64,000 nucleotides of DNA from Diphasiastrum complanatum (Eukaryota; Streptophyta; Lycopodiopsida; Lycopodiales; Lycopodiaceae). A program made the translations under genes and the position numbers. Location: assembly GCA_029204225.1 (NCBI GenBank), contig CM055098.1:23811367-23875366 (forward strand). Direction: 5' to 3'. Each line of letters starts with the position of its first letter. Position 1 is the first letter of the stretch. Positions 59,619-64,000 of the stretch are shown here, piece after piece. Below the pieces are notes generated by a model. The model made no database searches, was not told the DNA's origin, and saw only the letters and a program-made list of their open reading frames with translations.

Positions 59619-60096
59619 TTTTAGAGCCCAGTTACGGCTCTATCATGATTTCGGCACGGCCGGTTACCAAAGGACCTGAGGCCAAGTATTGGCAAGGGTC
59701 GGTGACCGACGAGGACATCTGTCCCAAGTTGGGACCGGTGCGTCACAAGCAGTGATCCGGTGTGGCCGCCTGACAAGCTGTCAGAGATGTGGTGTGTCTT
59801 GACCGTCGGGACCCTAGGCCGTCAGTGATGAGATGCTAGCAGCAAGTAGTCGGGGTGACCAAGAGGGTCACAGGTCTTTGGCAGGGCACGGGGGTGGTAC
59901 CCTATGAGTCACTCAGTATTCACAGGTCACAAGGGCCAGGCATGCCAAGTGGACTGATCACCCACAGGTGGATGCCATGTGCTAGTTGATGGGAATAGTA
60001 GGTAAAAGGACTCAAGGAGGGGTGCCTATGGTTGGGAGGTGGATTCACACACCGGCCTTCTAGGATTCAAGAGCTTGGAGAGATTGGCTTGTAACA
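59619..60096 (+). repeat. LTR of gypsy B, + orientation
   Basis: Related to the gypsy A LTR over its whole length (GAGCCCAGTTACGGCTCTAT; GGGACCGGTGCGTCAC), ending GGCTTGTAACA. The first bases are altered (TTTTAG for TGTTAG). Confidence 0.93.
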
Positions 60097-60098
60097 AT

Positions 60099-60110
60099 TG
60101 GTATCAGAGC
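60099..60110 (+). other. primer binding site next to the gypsy B + LTR
   Basis: Perfect TGGTATCAGAGC. Confidence 0.9.
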
Positions 60111-60304
60111 CTTGTTCTAGAGAGAGAAAGTGTAGAAATTGTTAGATTTTGCTTGTTTTTGAGGGATGTGGAGGGGAGAAAACGTGGGAGACAGATTTTG
60201 GGGGTGTTGGACCAAGGCTGAATTTGGAGCGCCAAGCTGGCCTCAGAAGAAGGGTTTGCGAAAGTCTGGCCAAGCTGTTCAATAATGCTTTTCGCAGAAG
60301 GATC
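60111..60304 (+). pseudogene. gypsy B leader and gag C-terminal fragment, + orientation
   Basis: The leader start (GAGAGAGAAAGTGTAG) is joined by a deletion to gag sequence at about 60215 (TTTGGAGCGCCAAGCTGGCC), equal to gypsy A 33775-33850. It ends at 60304, where inverted integrase sequence begins. Confidence 0.85.
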
Positions 60305-63205
60305 TTCGAAGATCTGATTCACTTGCTTTGTTTGACCATCCGTCTGAGGATGCTCAGAGCTACTCGCAACTGTGTTCCCAGCTTGGCGAACACCTCAATT
60401 CAGAAATTTCCCGTAAACTTGGGATCCCTGTCAGAAACTATGGACTTCGGAAGACCATGTAACCTGACAATATTCTGAATAAACAACTCAGCCACTTGTG
60501 GAGCTGTGACCTTCTTGGTCATTGCGATGAAATGAGCCATCTTGGAAAACCTGTCTACCACTACCATAACGGAATTGAATCCATTCTGGGTCTTGGGTAG
60601 CCCAACAATAAAATCCATAGAGATGCTTTCCCACCTTCCTGTAGGTATCTCAAGTGGATGTAGCGAGCCCGGAGGACTTACTCTCTCGGCCTTGTTCACT
60701 TGACAAGCCGTGCAATGCTGGACATACTCTCTTACATCCCGCTGCAATTGTGGCCAGAAATAATGCCTTCTTAAAAGCTCACTAGTCTTATCAATACCAG
60801 GGTGCCCTGCACAGGGACTATCATGGCATTCATGAAGTATCTTACGACGAAGATCCTTTATGTCTGCCACAAAAACTCTTCCATTTCTCAATAACATACC
60901 ATCCTTCATGGTGTATGTTAGATATGTACTAGTGTGTGCCTCTACGGAAGCGACAACCTCGTGACTCTTTCGTTTGGTCGACTACCTTGTGCGCATTAGG
61001 TTACACACACTGACAATGCCGGTCCTTTTTCTTAATCTCCTCCATGAGACCACTATCAACCACAGTAAAGCTCATCTGATGCAGTATACGAGATAGTGCA
61101 TCAGTGACCACATTTTCCTTCCCTCTAAGGAAGCGAATTTCCAAGTGAAATTCCTGCATCAGCTCGGCCCACCGAGCTTGGCGGCCTTTCAAATCTGGCA
61201 AAGTGCAAAAATACTTCAAAGTATGATGATCTGTGTACACATAAAACTCGGCGCCATATAAATAATGTCTCCACACCTTGAGCGCATGTATAATTGCATA
61301 CAACCCTTGCTCGTGTGTAGGATATCTCTGTTGAGCTGATGTCAGCTTCTTACTCTCAAAGGCTACTGGTCTGCCCTCTTGGCTCAACACTACACCTACG
61401 GCAATGCCACTTGCATCCGTCTCTAGGTCAAAAGGTTTCTGGGTATCCACAATCTTGAGGACTGGAGCCGTGGCCACAGACTCCTTCAAGTTCTCAAAAC
61501 GTTGCTGAGCTTCAGCATCCCATCGAACCACAGTGTTGTTTTTCCTTAACTGGTCCGTTAAAGGAGCAGCTATCCAGGAATAATTCCTACCAAACCGCCG
61601 GTAGAACTTACAAACGCCTAAGAAAGATTGTAATTGGCATATATCGATAGGCCTCGGCCACTTCTTAACCACAACCACCTTGGCTGGGTCAACCGAAATA
61701 CCCTCAGCAGTAACTACGTGACCCAAATACTCGACACGAGTTAACGCAACTCTGTCTTCTGAGCATTGGCATACAAGATAGAAGCTTGTAACTTGCCAAA
61801 CACGGTCTTAAGATGAATCTCATGCTCCTCAACCGCTTACTGAAAACCAATATATCGTCAATAAAATTGACGACAAACTTGCCCATATATTCTCGCAAGA
61901 CATCGTTCATGAGCATCATGAACGTGGCTGGGGCATTGGTTAACCCAAATAGCATAACGAAAAATTCATAATGACCGAAACGGGTTCGGAAGGCCGTCTT
62001 CTGGACGTCTTCATCTCGAATCCGTATTTGATGATGGTATCCACTTTTGAGATCTATCTTACTGAAAATGGTTGCACCTTGCAACGCATCCAGTAGATCA
62101 TCAATCCTGGGCATCGTGTGTTCAATCCCCTGTAATCTACACACATCCAGAAACTACCATCCTTTTTCTCGACAAGTAAAATAGGAGAGGCGACAAGTGA
62201 ATAACTAGGATGGATGTACCCCAGGTTGAGATACTCCTCGAACATCTTTCTGACTTCCTCTTCCTCTTTTAGGCTCATCCTATAAGGAGGCCTACATACC
62301 GGACTTGCCCATGGAAATAGCTCAATATGATGATCAACATTTCCGACTAGGCGGCAATCCCTCTGGCATATTACTAATTAGCACGTGTTTAAACTGAGTG
62401 CGGATGGACTTCTCCAACTCACTTGCTGGGTTACATCTAGGCTGTAATGAAAATGCATGTGCACTAGGGGATGCAAAAGTAGATGAAGCTTCTTGTGGTT
62501 TATTAGTGAGTGTGCTTATCTGATTATTATCAACATAAGAATCAAAACTGGAATCAGCATTCACATAACACAACCACAAATACTGAATCTCCATTCTCTT
62601 TATTTCCATTAGCACCATGTATTGCCTTTGACGATGCAAAAGCCAAGCATCCGTCGCACGCACATGCTCATGTAGAGGAATGAGCTCTGAAAGCTCGCCT
62701 GAACTCAAGCCAGGTGGATGGAGCTTGATTAGACTTCAACAATTTACGCCACCACCTGTCAGCAAAATCAGTGAAATGATAAGCAGCTTTGTGGATCCGT
62801 CAACCCTCATTAGTTGGGGACCGCTTCAAATCAAAATACTCCTCCCACTTATGCAACCACTGATCTACGATATCAGTATTGCGTTGGGGAGTGTTTCCTG
62901 CGAAACGGGTAGGTTTGATATCTTTGTCTTCTGGATAGGGTGGAGGTAACACAAGGCGAACAACAGAAGATGGATAAGGCGGAGCATACTGCGAGGAAGA
63001 CGACCACCAGCTACCTTCATCGCTCGCTTCTCTACGACGGTCTTTTCCACACTATCATGCGAGCTTGCACAGAAGGGGAAGTACCAGTAGGCGAATGAGC
63101 AGCCACTGTAGGCAGATTATGGGTAGGGCTAAGCACAGGGCTGGGTGTTGGTGATAGAAGAGCAATGGGTGGACTGAACGGAATATCAACTCTATCATCT
63201 TTCAT
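60305..63205 (-). pseudogene. gypsy B gag-RT-RNase H-integrase polyprotein, minus orientation
   Basis: Start ATG at 63205 (MKDDRVDIPFSPP). The gag has a Pro-rich linker (PPPYPEDKDIKPTRFAG) absent from gypsy A. At about 62615 the gag frame (LLHRQRQYMV) jumps to EIKRMEIQYLWLCYVNADSS, so the gag end, zinc knuckle and protease (about 1 kb) are deleted. RT follows: [20 protein letters not shown], a gap, [33 protein letters not shown] and FLGVCKFYRRFGRNYSWIAA. RNase H has ETDASGIAVGVVLSQ and ENVVTDALSRILH. The integrase has a full H2C2 finger (HECHDSPCAGHPG; CTACQVNKAE), ISMDFIVGLPKTQNGFNSVM and LPKSIVSDRDPKF, ending at QTDGQTKQVNQIFE near 60302. Frameshifts occur at several points. Confidence 0.92.
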
Positions 63206-63809
63206 TATGAAACAAAAACAGAGACAACATGAAATCAAGCTAGAAATTGCACTTATTGAAATACACTCAGGAAAAAAGCGGGTTGTTTGACGTCGAATTT
63301 CTTCCAAACGGCAAAAGCTTTTCACGAACCGTCAATTGGCAGTAGGTCGCCCTCCTACTAGGCCCAATCTGCACCCTTAACAGCAGAAACCGGAGACAAA
63401 TCGGAGAAGTTACGCCCAATCGAAAAATCTGACCTGTTTTTACCTTGAAAACCGACTTTTTGGTGAAATAGAGGCAAATCTGCTCCAAAATCGGCGTATG
63501 ATGGCTCTATAGGATCGCTATGGATGCTAGGAACATGCTCCCAAAATCTGATCAGGATCTGAGAAGGTTCCGAAGAGTTATGAGCAAAAAACCTTCAAAA
63601 AAAATGTGCTGGCCCTCCAAAACTTTGAAACTTTCTGAAATCTGAGATTTGCAGCGTGAATCCCTGCTGATCTACAACGACTGCCCACTAGAAATGATCT
63701 GAGACAGATCTCCCTCAAATCTGAGCACTATAGACCAAGTTATGGTGAAAAAACCAAGCTTTTTGTCACTTTCTCTCTCTAGAACGGACGTTTCTCTCTC
63801 TAGAACGAG
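63206..63809 (-). other. leader of gypsy B, minus orientation
   Basis: Inverted match to the gypsy A leader (for example CGACGTCAAACA on the minus strand near 63295 and CTGATCAG near 63550). No coding. Confidence 0.8.
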
Positions 63810-63821
63810 GCTCTGATACCA
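63810..63821 (-). other. primer binding site of gypsy B, minus orientation
   Basis: The reverse complement is TGGTATCAGAGC, perfect, two bases from the inverted LTR. Confidence 0.9.
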
Positions 63822-63823
63822 AT

Positions 63824-64000
63824 TGTCACAAGCCAGCCTCTCCAAGCTCGTGAATCCTAGAATCCGATGTGTAGAATCATCCTCCCAACAGGCACCCCCT
63901 CCTTGAGTCCTTTTTCCTGCTATTCCCGTCAACTGGCACATGGCATCCACCTGTGGGTGATCAGTCCACTTGGCATGCTTGGCCCCTGTGACATGTGAAT
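63824..64000 (-). repeat. 5' LTR of gypsy B, minus orientation, cut by window end
   Basis: Starts TGTCACAAGCCAGCC on +, the inverted end of the gypsy A/B LTR, and continues to the window edge. Confidence 0.92.

Overview
The window is nuclear plant DNA from a large, transposon-rich genome. Supporting signs are Ty1/copia and Ty3/gypsy LTR retrotransposons with plant-type tRNA-iMet primer sites, hAT DNA transposons with 8-bp target duplications, long GA/CT and TG/TA microsatellites, and a CCCTAAA telomere-type motif. No intact host gene is visible. Four short host-like coding remnants occur: a DNA-PKcs-like FATC exon (about 37.6-37.9 kb), an N4/N6 DNA methyltransferase-like last exon (about 56.2-56.5 kb), a fasciclin-like arabinogalactan (FLA) pseudogene fragment (about 47.6-48.0 kb), and an unassigned candidate exon (about 39.8 kb). 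Orphan last exons in a sea of transposons would suit a lineage with very long introns, such as a fern or gymnosperm. The species cannot be fixed from sequence alone.

Layout. 0-18.8 kb is mostly decayed copia. Two + strand copies of one family (1-3.3 kb and 11.65-14.8 kb, plus 3' LTRs) are separated by scrambled copia pieces on both strands and by GA/CT microsatellites. Two minus-strand copia remnants follow (15.6-17.0 and 17.2-18.8 kb). 18.8-22 kb holds two minus-strand gypsy integrase fragments around a 25-bp minisatellite that carries telomere-type repeats. 22.3-24.6 kb is the 5' part of another copia (LTR, PBS, gag, protease, start of integrase). 24.6-31.3 kb holds two hAT-like non-autonomous elements with 8-bp target duplications and a minus-strand gag-bearing LTR element. 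That element's right LTR is split by gypsy A (31.67-37.0 kb), a chromovirus with both LTRs and a GAATC duplication. 37.0-40.9 kb carries a BED zinc-finger fragment, the FATC exon, a gypsy fragment and the candidate exon.

40.9-54.2 kb is hAT territory. hAT-1 (40897-47015) has a decayed transposase plus a long C-terminal AT-hook/acidic tail and an intact antisense coiled-coil ORF. Next come a small MITE and the FLA remnant between TG microsatellites. hAT-2 (49018-54185) sits in one arm of a long palindrome. Fragments of a third hAT family and of a gypsy LTR follow to 56 kb. 59.6-64 kb holds gypsy B, a relative of gypsy A rearranged so that its two LTRs face each other in inverted orientation.

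Functionally the window is a transposon graveyard. Gypsy A lacks the integrase core and gypsy B lacks the zinc knuckle and protease. hAT-2 has lost a zinc ligand and a catalytic Asp, and hAT-1 has in-frame stops. The points most worth follow-up are the DNA-PKcs-like and methyltransferase-like exons, the conserved tails and antisense ORF of the hATs, and the small elements with shared subterminal palindromes.
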